Below are positions 25,084 to 34,879 of a DNA stretch of 64,000 nucleotides, piece by piece. The translations under genes were made by a program, and so were the position numbers. This DNA comes from a bacterium (GTDB lineage Bacteria; Krumholzibacteriota; Krumholzibacteriia; LZORAL124-64-63), in the NCBI GenBank assembly GCA_024231905.1, contig JAAEQC010000041.1, forward strand, positions 85,757-149,756. Direction: 5' to 3'. Below the pieces are notes generated by a model. It did no database searches, had not been told where the DNA came from, and was given only the letters and a program-made list of their open reading frames with translations. Every line of letters starts with the position of its first letter. Within the stretch, counting starts at the first letter, position 1.

Positions 25084-28000
25084 ATGCTGGACCGAATCGT
25101 CGACTTCGGCCTGCGCAACCGGCTGCTGGTGCTGGTGCTGGGCCTCCTGATCATGCTCGCCGGCTGGCGGGCCGCCGTCCGCCTGCCCGTGGACGCTTTC
25201 CCGGACGTCTCCCCCAACCTGGTGCAGGTCTTCACCGTCACCGAGGGCCTGGCGCCCGAGGAGATCGAGACCTACGTCACCTACCCCGTCGAGACGGCCA
25301 TGACCGGCCTCCCCGGCGTGGCCAAGGTCCGCTCCGTGTCCAACTTCGGCCTCTCGGTGGTGAACCTCTACTTCGAGGACGGCATGGACGTGTACTTCGC
25401 CCGCCAGCTCGTGGGCGAGCGCCTCCAGGAAGCACGCGAACGCATCCCCGAGGGCTTCGGCAACCCGGAGATGGGTCCCATCTCCACGGGCATGGGCCAA
25501 ATCCTGTTCTACTACCTGGAGGACGCGACCGGCACCTACGACCTCCAGGAATTGCGCACGGTCCAGGACTGGCTCGTGAAGTTCCACCTGCAGACCGTGC
25601 CGGGCGTCACCGAGGTGCTGGGCATCGGGGGCTGGGAGAAGCAGTTCCAGGTGGACGTGGTGCCGGAACAACTCCTGCGCTACGACGTGACCCTGGATGA
25701 GATCATCGAGCGCATCGAGACCAACAACCTCAACGTGGGCGCCCAGTTCATCGAGAAGAACGCCGAGGAATTCGTGGTACGCTCGGTGGGTCTGGCCCGC
25801 GGCGTCGACGACCTGGAACGCATCGTGGTCAAGACGGTGGACGGGCGGCCGGTCTTCCTGGTGGACGTGGCCCGGGTGGGCACCGGCGGCGCCGTGCGGC
25901 GCGGCCTCCAGTCCCGCAACGGGACGAGCGAGGTGGTGGCCGGCCAGGTCATCAAGCTCTTCGGCACGAACTCGTCCACCGTCATCGCGGCGGTGGAGGA
26001 GAAGCTCGTCGAGATCAACGGTATCCTGCCCGATGGCCTGCGGCTCGTGCCCTACTACGAGCAGAAATCCCTGGTGGCCGCGGCCGTGGGCACGGTCAAG
26101 GGCGCCCTGTTGCAGGGGGTCGGCCTGGTGGCACTGGTATTGTTGCTGTTCATGGGCGGCCTGCGGCCCAGCTTCGTGGTGGCGGTTTCCCTACCCTTCT
26201 CGGTGCTCTGCGCGTTCCTGCTCATGGACCAGCTCGGCCACACGGCGAACCTCATGTCCCTGGGCGGACTGGCCATCGCCATCGGCATGATGGTGGACGG
26301 AACCATCGTCGTGGTGGAGAACGCCGACCGCCGGCTGCGGACCGCCGCGCCGGACGCCAACCGGCTCGACGTGGTGGGCGCCGCCTGCCGGGAGGTCGGC
26401 CGGCCGGTGGCCTTCGCCATCGCCATCATCATCCTGGTCTTCGTGCCCCTGTTCATGCTTCAGGGCATCGAGGGCAAGACCTTCCGGCCCCTGGCCTGGG
26501 CCGTGGCCCTGGCCATGGCCGGGTCGCTGGTCTTCGCCCTGCTCATGGCCCCTGCTCTCGGCGCCGGCCTGTTACGCCGGCCTCGCGCCGGCGGTGGCGG
26601 CGAGCCCTGGCTGGTGCGTCAACTGGGCCGTCTCTACGCTCCGATACTGGGCTTCTTCGTGCGACGTCGGGTAGCCGCCGTCGGACTCGCTCTGGCCCTG
26701 CTGGCAGCCGGCGCCGCGATCGCGCCCCGCCTGGGCACCGAGTTCACACCCCGCCTGCGCGAAGGCACGGTGGTCGTGGCCTTGACCATGGCGCCATCCA
26801 TCTCCCTGGAGGAGAGCAAGCGCGTGGTGCAGATCGTCGAACGGCGCCTGCTGGCTATTCCGGAGATCGAAGAGGTGGTCAGCCGCATCGGCCGCGGCGA
26901 GGTGGGTGCCCATACTGACCCGGTGAATTCGGGCGAGCTCTTCGTGCTGCTCACATCGCCCGACACCTGGCGCACCGACGGTACCCAGGAGGACATCGAG
27001 GACCTCATCCGCCACGAGCTGGGCGACGTGCCCGGCGTGCTCGTCAATCTCACCCAGCCCATCGAGATGACCATCGACCACCTCCTGGAGGGAGTCAGCG
27101 CCGAACTGGTGGTGAAGGTCTTCGGCGAGGATCTGGACGAATTGCTCAGCAGCGCCGGCCAGGTGGCCGCGGCCGTGCGCACGGTCGAGGGCTCGGCCGA
27201 CGTCCAGGTGGACCAGGTGGTCGGCGCTCCCCAGTTGCTGATCCGCCTGGACCGGGAAGCCCTGGCCCGCTACGGCCTGAACGTGGCCGATGTCCAGGGC
27301 ACCATCGCCGCCGCCGTGGGCGGCGCCACCGCCGGCCGCATCCTCGAAGGCGTACGCGGGTTCGACATCCAGGTCCGGTACCCAGCCGGCGCACGCGACA
27401 CGGCCGATCGCATCGCCGACATCCTCGTGTCCGCCCCCGGCGGCATCCGCGTGCCCCTGGGCGACCTGGCCCGCCTCGAGGAGATCGTCGGCCCGCGCCA
27501 GATCACCCGCGAGGACAACCAGCGCTTCGTCTCGGTGCAGTGCAACGTGATCGGACGCGACATCGGCGGATTCGTGGCCGATGCCGAGGCCGCCATCGCC
27601 GAGCAGGTCGAACTTCCCGCCGGGCATCTCGTCACCTGGGGCGGCCAGTACCGGCTCCAGCAGGAGGCCAACCGCCGGCTGACAGTGGTCGTGCCCGTGG
27701 TGCTGGCCCTGCTGGCGTTGTTGCTCTTCGCCAATTTCGGCTCCGTACGCCACAGCCTGCTCATCCTCTTGAATATCCCTCTGGCCCTGGTGGGCGGCGT
27801 CGCCGGACTCGCCCTGACGGGCATCAACCTCTCGGTACCGGCCTCGGTGGGGTTCATCGCCCTCTTCGGGATCGCCATGGAGAACGGCATGGTCCTGGTC
27901 AGTTCCATGAACCGGCTGGTGGACGAGGGACTGGAACCGTTAGAAGCCGCCCGGCAGGGCGCCCTGGGCCGGCTGAGGCCCGTGCTCATGACCGCCATCA

Positions 28001-28179
28001 CCACGGGCCTGGGCCTGACGCCCCTGCTCATAGCCACGGGCACCGGCAGCGAGGTCCAGCGCCCCTTGGCCGTGGTGGTCACCGGCGGGCTATTCAGCGC
28101 CACCATCCTGACGTTGCTGGTGTTGCCGGCGTTGTATCCCTGGTTCACCGGGAGGAGCGACCGTTCCGGGTCCGACTGA
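25084..28179 (+). CDS. Heavy-metal efflux RND transporter (CusA/CzcA family)
   Basis: A 1031-residue inner-membrane proton-driven pump of the HME-RND family. The N-terminus LRNRLLVLVLGLLIMLAGW and VDAFPDVSPNLVQVFTVTEGLAPEEIETYVTYPVE is diagnostic for CzcA/CusA. The TM4 segment GGLAIAIGMMVDGTIVVVENADRR contains the conserved Asp of the proton relay. Twelve membrane segments are expected around residues 10-30, 340-560 and 870-1025, with two large periplasmic loops. Substrate (Cu/Ag versus Zn/Co/Cd/Ni) cannot be fixed from what I can see. It is the last gene of the operon; no sensor-regulator pair is adjacent. Confidence 0.95.
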   Translation: MLDRIVDFGLRNRLLVLVLGLLIMLAGWRAAVRLPVDAFPDVSPNLVQVFTVTEGLAPEEIETYVTYPVETAMTGLPGVAKVRSVSNFGLSVVNLYFEDGMDVYFARQLVGERLQEARERIPEGFGNPEMGPISTGMGQILFYYLEDATGTYDLQELRTVQDWLVKFHLQTVPGVTEVLGIGGWEKQFQVDVVPEQLLRYDVTLDEIIERIETNNLNVGAQFIEKNAEEFVVRSVGLARGVDDLERIVVKTVDGRPVFLVDVARVGTGGAVRRGLQSRNGTSEVVAGQVIKLFGTNSSTVIAAVEEKLVEINGILPDGLRLVPYYEQKSLVAAAVGTVKGALLQGVGLVALVLLLFMGGLRPSFVVAVSLPFSVLCAFLLMDQLGHTANLMSLGGLAIAIGMMVDGTIVVVENADRRLRTAAPDANRLDVVGAACREVGRPVAFAIAIIILVFVPLFMLQGIEGKTFRPLAWAVALAMAGSLVFALLMAPALGAGLLRRPRAGGGGEPWLVRQLGRLYAPILGFFVRRRVAAVGLALALLAAGAAIAPRLGTEFTPRLREGTVVVALTMAPSISLEESKRVVQIVERRLLAIPEIEEVVSRIGRGEVGAHTDPVNSGELFVLLTSPDTWRTDGTQEDIEDLIRHELGDVPGVLVNLTQPIEMTIDHLLEGVSAELVVKVFGEDLDELLSSAGQVAAAVRTVEGSADVQVDQVVGAPQLLIRLDREALARYGLNVADVQGTIAAAVGGATAGRILEGVRGFDIQVRYPAGARDTADRIADILVSAPGGIRVPLGDLARLEEIVGPRQITREDNQRFVSVQCNVIGRDIGGFVADAEAAIAEQVELPAGHLVTWGGQYRLQQEANRRLTVVVPVVLALLALLLFANFGSVRHSLLILLNIPLALVGGVAGLALTGINLSVPASVGFIALFGIAMENGMVLVSSMNRLVDEGLEPLEAARQGALGRLRPVLMTAITTGLGLTPLLIATGTGSEVQRPLAVVVTGGLFSATILTLLVLPALYPWFTGRSDRSGSD

Positions 28180-28340
28180 CCGGTCGAATCACGGCCTCGA
28201 GAGTTGGTCGGAATTCCGATCTCGCACGTGGGAAAATGCCGCCAAAGAGGGACCCTGGAGGTACCGCCGCCCTCCGGGAGTTCCTTATAACCCATTGTTA
28301 CCATGTAATTAACACCAGACACCAACCCGTGGCGTCGACC

Positions 28341-28381
28341 TAAAAAATGACATTTACGTCCTATTTAAAAAATGGTTTAAT
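28341..28381 (+). promoter_or_regulatory. Predicted nap promoter with direct repeats
   Basis: The 286-base gap before napA contains an AT-rich island. TTTACG (28353-28358) and TTTAAT (28376-28381) with a 17-base spacer form a good sigma-70-type promoter. The 9-mer TAAAAAATG occurs at 28341-28349 and 28366-28374, 25 bases apart, flanking or overlapping the promoter. These could be activator or repressor half-sites. A TGTTA-N9-TAACA dyad lies just upstream (about 28297-28315). No FNR box (TTGAT-N4-ATCAA) is seen. Confidence 0.55.
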
Positions 28382-28465
28382 TGTTAACAACTTTTCGGAG
28401 GAACGCGGCACCGATTCTACTTCCTGGCGCCGACGCCTCCGCACCCCGACCCCGAGAGGTGCGCC

Positions 28466-31240
28466 ATGTCTCTGTCCCGCCGTGATTTCATCAAACAGGC
28501 GGCCGCCGTCAGTGCCGCCGGCGCCATCGGCATGAAAGTCCCCGCCTCGGCCCTCGCCGCCGCCGAGGAAGTCGAAAAGGGCTGGAAGTGGGACAAGTCC
28601 GTGTGCCGGTTCTGCGGCACCGGCTGCGGCATCATGCTCGCCACCCGCGACGACCGGATCGTCGCCGTGAAAGGCGACCCGGCCGCTCCCGTGAATCGCG
28701 GACTGAACTGCATCAAGGGGTATTTCAACGCCAAGATCATGTACGGGAAAGACCGCCTCACCCAGCCCCTGCTGCGGGTGAACGCGGCCGGCGAGTTCGA
28801 CAAGAAGGGCAAGTTCAAGCCAATCTCGTGGGACCGGGCGTTCGACGTCATGGCCGACCAGTTCAAGGCTGCCTACGGGGAACTCGGTCCCACGGGCATC
28901 GGTGTCTTCGGTTCGGGCCAGTACACGATCCACGAGGGCTACGCCATGGCCAAGTTGGTCAAAGGCGGCTTCCGGTCCAACAACATCGACCCCAATGCGC
29001 GCCACTGCATGGCCAGCGCGGTCGTGGGATTCATTCAGGCCTTCGGCATCGACGAGCCCTCCGGCAACTACGACGACATCGAGTACACGGATACCGCCGT
29101 CCTCTGGGGCGCCAACATGGCGGAGATGCACCCGATCCTCTGGTCTCGCATCACCGACCGCAAGCTCTCCAATCCGGACAGGGTCAAGCTCATCAACCTG
29201 ACCACCTACACCAACCGCTGTTCGAATCTGGCCGACACCGAGATCATCTTCAAACCACAGACCGACCTGGCCATCTGGAACTACATCCTGCACGAGATCG
29301 TCTACAACCACCCCGAGGCCATGGACCGGGACTTCATCGACAAGTACACGGTATTCGCCACCGGACCGTGCGATGTCGGTTACGGCATGCGCGGCGACCC
29401 GAACCACCCTAAGTACTCCGCCTCCGAGCGCGAGACCATGGCCAAGCAGGTGAGCAAGGTGCTCAGTGAGGCCGAAGGCCGGACCCTGGCCCACCTGGGC
29501 TACAAGGCCGGGGACACGCTGGAGAACAAGCGCGCAGCCGGCGCCATCAAGCACTGGATCATCGAGTTCGAGGACTTCAAGAAAGGCCTCGAGCCCTACA
29601 CCCTCGACTTCGTGGCCGAACTGGCCAAGGGCGATCCCGACGAGAGCCTCGACGACTTCAAAGTCAAGCTCCAGCAGCTGGCCGACCTCTATCTCGAGCA
29701 GGGTCGCAAGGTCGTCTCCTACTGGACCATGGGCATGAATCAGCACACCCGCGGCAGCTGGGTGAACGAGCTGGCCTACTCCGTCCACCTGCTGCTGGGC
29801 AAACAGGCCCAACCGGGCAACGGCGCCTTTAGCCTGACCGGACAGCCCAGCGCCTGCGGAACGGCCCGCGAAGTGGGCACCTTCGCCCACCGATTGCCCG
29901 CTGACATGGTCGTGGCCAACGGCAAGCATCGCGAGATGAGCGAGAAGCTGTGGAAACTCCCGGCCAAGACCCTCAACGGCAAACCGGGCTCCCACTACAC
30001 GAAGCTCCTGCGGGACATGGAGGACGGCAAGATCAAGTGGGCCTGGGTGCAGGTGTGCAATCCCTGGCAGAACACGGCCAACGCCAACCACTGGATCAAG
30101 GCAGCCCGGGAGATGGACAACTTCATCGTCGTCTCCGACTGCTACCCGACCGTGTCGGCCAAGGTGGCGGACCTGATCCTGCCCAGCGCCATGATCTTCG
30201 AGAAGTGGGGTGCCTACGGCAACGCGGAGCGACGTACCCAGCACTGGAAGCAGCAGGTAACGCCGGTCGGCGACGCCATGCCCGACATCTGGCAGGCCTT
30301 CGAGTTCGCCAAACGGATCAAGTTGAGCGAGGTGTGGGGCGCCAAGAAGATAACGCCGGAACTCACCCTGCCCGACGTGCTCGCGGATGCCCGAGCCATG
30401 GGCTACAAGGACGACGACTCGCTCTTCGACGTGCTGTTCAACAACGAAGAAGCTCGGTCCTACGTCTGGCCCGACCCGGTGGGCGCAGACACGCTGAACA
30501 CCCTCGCCGAGGGCGACGGCCGCCGGGTCGCCGGCTTCGAGGGCTACGGCTACTTCGTCCACAAGTACCTCTGGGAGGAGTACCGCAAGTTCGGCGTCGA
30601 CCACATGCACGACCTGGCCGACTTCGACACCTACCACGAAGTGCGCGGCATGAAATGGCCGGTCATCGACGGCAAGGAGACCGAGTGGCGCTTCAACGCC
30701 GAGTACGACCCCTACGTGGGCCGCAAGGCGGCGGGCCAGAAGTTCGCTTTCTACGGCCCGGCGCTCAAGGCCATGCCGGCCGGCGACCTCGCCGGTCCCA
30801 AGGCGGGCGACAAGGTCAAGCTGGACAACAAGGCCAAGATATTCTTCCGGCCATACATGGATCCGCCGGAGATGCCCGACGCCGAATACCCGCTCTGGCT
30901 ATGCACCGGGCGCGTCCTCGAGCACTGGCACACGGGCACCATGACCATGCGTGTGCCCGAACTGCACCGAGCCGTCCCCGAGGCCGTCTGCTACATGAAT
31001 CCGGGTGACGCGACGGCCAAGGGTCTCCAGGACGCGGACACGGTCTGGATCGAGAGCCGTCGCGGGCGGGTCAAGGCGCGCATCGAACTGCGGGGTCGCA
31101 ACACAATGCCCGGCGGTACGGTCTTCGTACCCTTCTTCGACGAGCGTGTGCTCATCAACAAGGTATGCCTGGACGCCACCTGCCCCATCTCGAAAGAGAC
31201 GGACTTCAAGAAGTGCGCCGTCAAGGTCTACCCGGCCTAG
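28466..31240 (+). CDS. napA: Periplasmic nitrate reductase catalytic subunit NapA
   Basis: A 924-residue molybdenum enzyme reducing nitrate to nitrite in the periplasm. A Tat signal ([19 protein letters not shown]) is followed by the 4Fe-4S motif [11 protein letters not shown] with a fourth Cys at GLNCIKGY. The Mo-ligand cysteine is in [20 protein letters not shown], near-identical to known NapA. It binds bis-MGD, supplied by the mob/moa/moe operon 7 kb downstream, and takes electrons from NapB. It is about 90 residues longer than enterobacterial NapA, with extra sequence in the middle (after [15 protein letters not shown]). Start ATG follows GAGAGG. First gene of napAGHBFD. Confidence 0.96.
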   Translation: MSLSRRDFIKQAAAVSAAGAIGMKVPASALAAAEEVEKGWKWDKSVCRFCGTGCGIMLATRDDRIVAVKGDPAAPVNRGLNCIKGYFNAKIMYGKDRLTQPLLRVNAAGEFDKKGKFKPISWDRAFDVMADQFKAAYGELGPTGIGVFGSGQYTIHEGYAMAKLVKGGFRSNNIDPNARHCMASAVVGFIQAFGIDEPSGNYDDIEYTDTAVLWGANMAEMHPILWSRITDRKLSNPDRVKLINLTTYTNRCSNLADTEIIFKPQTDLAIWNYILHEIVYNHPEAMDRDFIDKYTVFATGPCDVGYGMRGDPNHPKYSASERETMAKQVSKVLSEAEGRTLAHLGYKAGDTLENKRAAGAIKHWIIEFEDFKKGLEPYTLDFVAELAKGDPDESLDDFKVKLQQLADLYLEQGRKVVSYWTMGMNQHTRGSWVNELAYSVHLLLGKQAQPGNGAFSLTGQPSACGTAREVGTFAHRLPADMVVANGKHREMSEKLWKLPAKTLNGKPGSHYTKLLRDMEDGKIKWAWVQVCNPWQNTANANHWIKAAREMDNFIVVSDCYPTVSAKVADLILPSAMIFEKWGAYGNAERRTQHWKQQVTPVGDAMPDIWQAFEFAKRIKLSEVWGAKKITPELTLPDVLADARAMGYKDDDSLFDVLFNNEEARSYVWPDPVGADTLNTLAEGDGRRVAGFEGYGYFVHKYLWEEYRKFGVDHMHDLADFDTYHEVRGMKWPVIDGKETEWRFNAEYDPYVGRKAAGQKFAFYGPALKAMPAGDLAGPKAGDKVKLDNKAKIFFRPYMDPPEMPDAEYPLWLCTGRVLEHWHTGTMTMRVPELHRAVPEAVCYMNPGDATAKGLQDADTVWIESRRGRVKARIELRGRNTMPGGTVFVPFFDERVLINKVCLDATCPISKETDFKKCAVKVYPA

Positions 31241-31249
31241 GGACGCGTC

Positions 31250-32044
31250 GTGAAGGATAAGCACGACACCCGACGGCGCGATTTCCTGGCGCTTCTGGCA
31301 CGCGGCGCGGCGGCGGCGGCCGTGGGCGGCGTGGTATGGGGGCATGCGGTCGAATCCGGAAGCCGCGCCCCCCTCGTGCTGCGTCCGCCGGGCGCCCTGG
31401 CCGAACCGGACTTCCTGGGCAAATGCATCCGGTGCGGGCTCTGCGTCGGCGCCTGTCCCTACGACACCCTATCCCTGGCTGTCCCGGGCGCCGCTGCCCC
31501 GGTAGGCACGCCCTCCATGACCCCGCGCGAGATTCCCTGCTACCTCTGCCAGGACATCCCCTGCGCCGTAGAGTGCCCCACGGGCGCCCTCGACCTGTCT
31601 GCCCTGACGAAGGATGACGGCACGGGCCTCGACGTGAACCGGACACGGATCGGCCTGGCGGTCGTGGACCGGGAGAACTGCATCGCCTTCTGGGGCCTGC
31701 GTTGCGACGCGTGTTACCGGACATGTCCCCTGATCGACAAGGCCATCACCATCGAGCATTCGCGGAACGAGCGGACCGGCCGCCACGCCATGCTCGCACC
31801 CCGGGTGCATGCCGAGCACTGCACGGGCTGTGGTCTCTGCGAACGCGCTTGCGTGGTGGAGAAGGCCGCCATTTTCGTGTTGCCCCACGACGTGGCCCAG
31901 GGTGCCGTGGGAAACGATTACATCCGGGGCTGGGAATCCGGCGACGAGAATCGCCTGGACTCGCCGGCGCCACCCGCCGAGCAGGACGACCCGTCCGGGG
32001 GCGCCCTCGACTACCTCAACGATGGGGAGCTGGACGGTGGCTAG
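31250..32044 (+). CDS. napG: Ferredoxin-type protein NapG
   Basis: A 264-residue Tat-exported iron-sulfur protein (RRDFLALLARGAAAAAVGG). Four cysteine clusters for 4Fe-4S centres: CIRCGLCVGACPYDT, CYLCQDIPCAVECP, CDACYRTCP and CTGCGLCERACVVEK. With NapH it forms a quinol dehydrogenase feeding electrons to NapB/NapA. Start is GTG at 31250. The reading frame overlaps napH by 8 bases. Confidence 0.93.
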   Translation: MKDKHDTRRRDFLALLARGAAAAAVGGVVWGHAVESGSRAPLVLRPPGALAEPDFLGKCIRCGLCVGACPYDTLSLAVPGAAAPVGTPSMTPREIPCYLCQDIPCAVECPTGALDLSALTKDDGTGLDVNRTRIGLAVVDRENCIAFWGLRCDACYRTCPLIDKAITIEHSRNERTGRHAMLAPRVHAEHCTGCGLCERACVVEKAAIFVLPHDVAQGAVGNDYIRGWESGDENRLDSPAPPAEQDDPSGGALDYLNDGELDGG

Positions 32045-32867
32045 CCGGCTGCGCGATCTGCGGTACCTGCTGCCCCGCCGCCTGGTCCAGGCAGGCGTGC
32101 TGGTGCTGCTGGCCGGCGGCAACCTCTGGGGCTGGCGCGTGGTCCAGGGCAACCTGAGCCATTCGAGGCTGCTGGATTCGGTGCCCCTGGCCGATCCCTT
32201 CGCCGTTCTGCAACTCCTGGCGGCGGGCGGTATGCTGACCGTCGACGCCCTCCTGGGCGGGGCCCTCGTCCTGGTCTTCTACGCTCTGGTGGGAGGCCGG
32301 ACGTTCTGCTCCTGGGTGTGTCCCATGAATCCCGTCACCGACCTGGCCAATCGAATCGGCCGCAACCGCAGCGTGGCCCGGGCCCGCGGCACCGTGCGCA
32401 TGGGCCGCGGCACCCGGTACGGGGTGCTCGGTCTGGCCCTGGTGCTTTCGGCCATCCTGGGCGTGCCGGCCTTCGAGACGGTCAGTCCCATCGGCCTGCT
32501 GCAGCGGGGACTCGTCTTCGGCGCCGGGGGCGCCTGGTTCGCCGTGGCGGCGGTCTTCCTGTTCGATCTGCTGGTCCACGCCAACGGATTCTGCGGCCAC
32601 CTGTGCCCCCTGGGCGCCTTCTACGCCGCCGTTTCCCGATTCAGTCTCATCCGCGTTCGCCACGACCACGTGAAATGCACCCGGTGCAACGATTGTCTGT
32701 GTGTCTGTCCCGAGCCCCAGATCCTGGAGCTGGTGGGACAGGCCTCCGGTTCCGTCCTCGACGGCGTCTGCACCAACTGCGGCCGCTGTCTCGAGGTTTG
32801 CCACGACGATGCCCTGCGCTTCGCCCGGCGGGATGCCGCTCTGTCCCTCGATTCGGGAGGTTCGTAA
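32037..32867 (+). CDS. napH: Membrane quinol dehydrogenase component NapH
   Basis: A 276-residue membrane protein. Four hydrophobic helices lie near residues 14-32, 60-90, 125-142 and 160-185. The NapH/NosR-type CSWVCPMNP and CGHLCPLGAFYA motifs face the cytoplasm. A C-terminal bis-4Fe-4S ferredoxin domain carries CTRCNDCLCVCPEP and CTNCGRCLEVCHDDAL. Start GTG at 32037 lies within the end of napG. The stop TAA overlaps napB ATG (TAATG). NapGH can replace NapC as the quinol-oxidising module, and no NapC is found here. Confidence 0.93.
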   Translation: MASRLRDLRYLLPRRLVQAGVLVLLAGGNLWGWRVVQGNLSHSRLLDSVPLADPFAVLQLLAAGGMLTVDALLGGALVLVFYALVGGRTFCSWVCPMNPVTDLANRIGRNRSVARARGTVRMGRGTRYGVLGLALVLSAILGVPAFETVSPIGLLQRGLVFGAGGAWFAVAAVFLFDLLVHANGFCGHLCPLGAFYAAVSRFSLIRVRHDHVKCTRCNDCLCVCPEPQILELVGQASGSVLDGVCTNCGRCLEVCHDDALRFARRDAALSLDSGGS

Positions 32868-33433
32868 TGTCCAGAACCGTTCTCTACCTCATGCTGTCGA
32901 TCCTGGCGCTGGCCTGCTGCGCCGTCCTGGCCGGATGCGCGGCCAAGGAGGCGCCCGTCGCCGACGCGCCGCCACCCGCCCCGGCTATGGAAGTCGCCGA
33001 CGACGACCTGAGCTACCGCAACGAGCCCCTGCTGGCGGACTCGGCCACTCCGGGCGGCGCGATCACCGCCGGCGACCCCGGCGACAACGTCCCGCCGACC
33101 CGTTCCTTCGAGAACGCGCCGCCGGTCATCCCCCACAACACCGACGGCTATTTTCCCATCACCGCCGACGACAACATGTGTCTCGAGTGCCACGCGCCGG
33201 AGAACGCCGAGGACGCCGAAGCCACCTCCGTGCCGGCCAGTCACCTGTACGACATCCGGCGCGATACCCAGCTCACGACGGTGAATCCGGCCAATTTCGC
33301 CTGCAACCTGTGCCATGCTCCCCAGACGGACGTGGACGGACTGGTCGACAACACCTTCGAACCGCACTACCGTTCGGAGGAGTCGAAGAAGTCGTCGAGC
33401 CTGCTGGACATTCTCGACGAGGGCGTGGAGTAG
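32867..33433 (+). CDS. napB: Diheme cytochrome c NapB (lipoprotein form)
   Basis: A 188-residue electron-transfer subunit of periplasmic nitrate reductase with two heme-binding motifs, CLECH (~105) and CNLCH (~145). The N-terminus MSRTVLYLMLSILALACCAVLAGCA ends in a lipobox (LAGC), so this NapB would be membrane-tethered, unlike the usual soluble form. A Pro/Ala spacer follows. RSFENAPPVIPHNTDGYFPIT is the typical NapB segment before heme 1. Confidence 0.93.
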   Translation: MSRTVLYLMLSILALACCAVLAGCAAKEAPVADAPPPAPAMEVADDDLSYRNEPLLADSATPGGAITAGDPGDNVPPTRSFENAPPVIPHNTDGYFPITADDNMCLECHAPENAEDAEATSVPASHLYDIRRDTQLTTVNPANFACNLCHAPQTDVDGLVDNTFEPHYRSEESKKSSSLLDILDEGVE

Positions 33434-33437
33434 CGAA

Positions 33438-33752
33438 GTGGGCATGTCGCGAAGGGATCTGCTGCGCGGACTGACCAGCGCGTCCTACTGGGACGAGCGT
33501 CGCGCGGCGTCGCGCCTTCCCGCCGGACAGGACATCCTCCTGGACCCGGCGGAGTGCGTCGCCTGGGGCCGCGGCCTCTGCGACCGCTGCGAGAAGGCCT
33601 GTCCCGAGCAGGCCATCGTATTCGTCGGCATGATGAACCCGCGGATCTACCACCAGCGATGCACTCTGTGCGGCGACTGCGGCCCCGTCTGCCCCACCGA
33701 CGCCATCGTGCTCAGGCCGCGCCCGCGGGCCGGGAAAGAGGAAGCGTTGTGA
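33438..33752 (+). CDS. napF: Ferredoxin-type protein NapF
   Basis: A short 104-residue iron-sulfur protein thought to help load or protect the NapA 4Fe-4S cluster in the cytoplasm. Two clusters are visible: a CDRCEKACPEQA and a CTLCGDCGPVCPTDAI; the usual third one is missing or reduced to C-GRGLC. Start GTG at 33438 has GGAG 7 bases upstream. An ATG two codons later (33444) is possible. The SRRDLLRG N-terminus is NapF-like. Stop overlaps the napD start. Confidence 0.85.
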   Translation: MGMSRRDLLRGLTSASYWDERRAASRLPAGQDILLDPAECVAWGRGLCDRCEKACPEQAIVFVGMMNPRIYHQRCTLCGDCGPVCPTDAIVLRPRPRAGKEEAL

Positions 33753-34000
33753 ACATCTCGAGCATCGTGGTCAAGACCCACCCCGATCGCCTGGCCCAGG
33801 TGATGGAAGGTTTGCGGGAAATCGAGACCTGCGACATCCATTTCAGCGACGAACAAGGACGCATCGTCGTCACGGTCGAGGGCACGGACGACGCGGACGA
33901 GACCGCCAAGCTGAAGCGGATCCAGGCCTTGCCCGGCGTGGCGAGCGCTGATTTTTCCTACACCTACAACGACCACGAGGCGCATGCGACCGAGGAATGA
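33749..34000 (+). CDS. napD: NapA maturation chaperone NapD
   Basis: An 83-residue cytoplasmic chaperone that binds the NapA Tat signal before export. NISSIVVKTHPDRLAQVMEGLREIE and the C-terminal LPGVASADFSYTYNDHE are family hallmarks of the ferredoxin-like fold. Start GTG at 33749 overlaps the napF stop (GTGA). Confidence 0.92.
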   Translation: MNISSIVVKTHPDRLAQVMEGLREIETCDIHFSDEQGRIVVTVEGTDDADETAKLKRIQALPGVASADFSYTYNDHEAHATEE

Positions 34001-34091
34001 GACCCGATCGGGAACCCGAGCCCTCCAGTCCGGGTTCAGGCCGATCATCCGGACCAGAGCGACCGTCATTGCAGGCTTCGAGGAGGCCCCC

Positions 34092-34802
34092 ATGAGCTAC
34101 CGGAAGACTCTCACCCTGGCCCTGGCCCTCGCAGTCATCATCGGGGCCGGCGCCGCCATCGCGGACGAATGTGCCACTTGCCACGGGCAACCCGAGTTCA
34201 AGGTGAAACACAAGGGCCTGTACGACTACTTTCTCGACTACGAGAACTCCGTCCACGGTGTGGCCGAACTGGAGTGCGCCGCCTGCCACGGCGGCGACGA
34301 CGGGACCACCGATTTCGAACAGGCTCATGACGGCGTCCTGGATCCGGTCCGCTATGATCGGATACCGGCGACCTGCGGGGCCTGCCACGGCGAACAGTAC
34401 GAGGCCTTCATCACGAGCGACCACTACAGCATGCTCGAGGTCGACGGAACGGCCCCCAACTGCGTCACCTGCCACGGCGCCATGGACATGGACTTCATCT
34501 TCGCGACCCGCGTGAAGAGCACCTGCGCGTTCTGCCACAATCACGAATCGGGAGTCCTGCCGGGCGTGCCGGACCAGGCCGAGTTCATCCTGGGCAAGAT
34601 CAACGTGATGAAGGGGTACCGGAGCTTCGTGAACACGAACCTCGCCGAAAAGGACCGGGCCGCGGGACTCGAGGAACGCTACGCGGCCCTGACGGCCAAG
34701 TGGCACCGTTTCGACCTGGAGGCCATGGTGGACGAGACCAAGGAACTGCTGGGGGACTACCGCCAGGCCAAGGCCGACGCCGTCCGGGACAAACGCAAGT
34801 AG
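34092..34802 (+). CDS. Periplasmic pentaheme cytochrome c
   Basis: A 236-residue protein with a cleavable signal peptide and five CxxCH motifs: CATCH, CAACH, CGACH, CVTCH and CAFCH, all in the first ~150 residues. The last ~80 residues are helical. It has no membrane anchor, so it is not a classical NapC/NrfH, but its position as the last gene of the nap operon suggests it shuttles electrons to or around NapAB, as multiheme NapM-type proteins do. Start ATG at 34092 follows GAGGAGG. A strong terminator follows the gene. Confidence 0.85.
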   Translation: MSYRKTLTLALALAVIIGAGAAIADECATCHGQPEFKVKHKGLYDYFLDYENSVHGVAELECAACHGGDDGTTDFEQAHDGVLDPVRYDRIPATCGACHGEQYEAFITSDHYSMLEVDGTAPNCVTCHGAMDMDFIFATRVKSTCAFCHNHESGVLPGVPDQAEFILGKINVMKGYRSFVNTNLAEKDRAAGLEERYAALTAKWHRFDLEAMVDETKELLGDYRQAKADAVRDKRK

Positions 34803-34822
34803 ACACTTCTGGTTAGTACGCA

Positions 34823-34858
34823 AGAAGCCCCGGTCCTCCACGGAGATCCGGGGCTTCT
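34823..34858. terminator. Bidirectional terminator between nap and nrfCD-like operons
   Basis: A perfect 11-base stem AGAAGCCCCGG (34823-34833) / CCGGGGCTTCT (34848-34858) with a 14-base loop lies between two convergent operons. It has no long T tract, but its symmetry suits both directions. Confidence 0.8.
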
Positions 34859-34879
34859 GCTGTCGGGGACGGACGCCGG

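Noticed and set aside
28361..30637. 758-codon open frame antisense to napA
   Set aside because: Same cause: codon-bias shadow of a clear gene.
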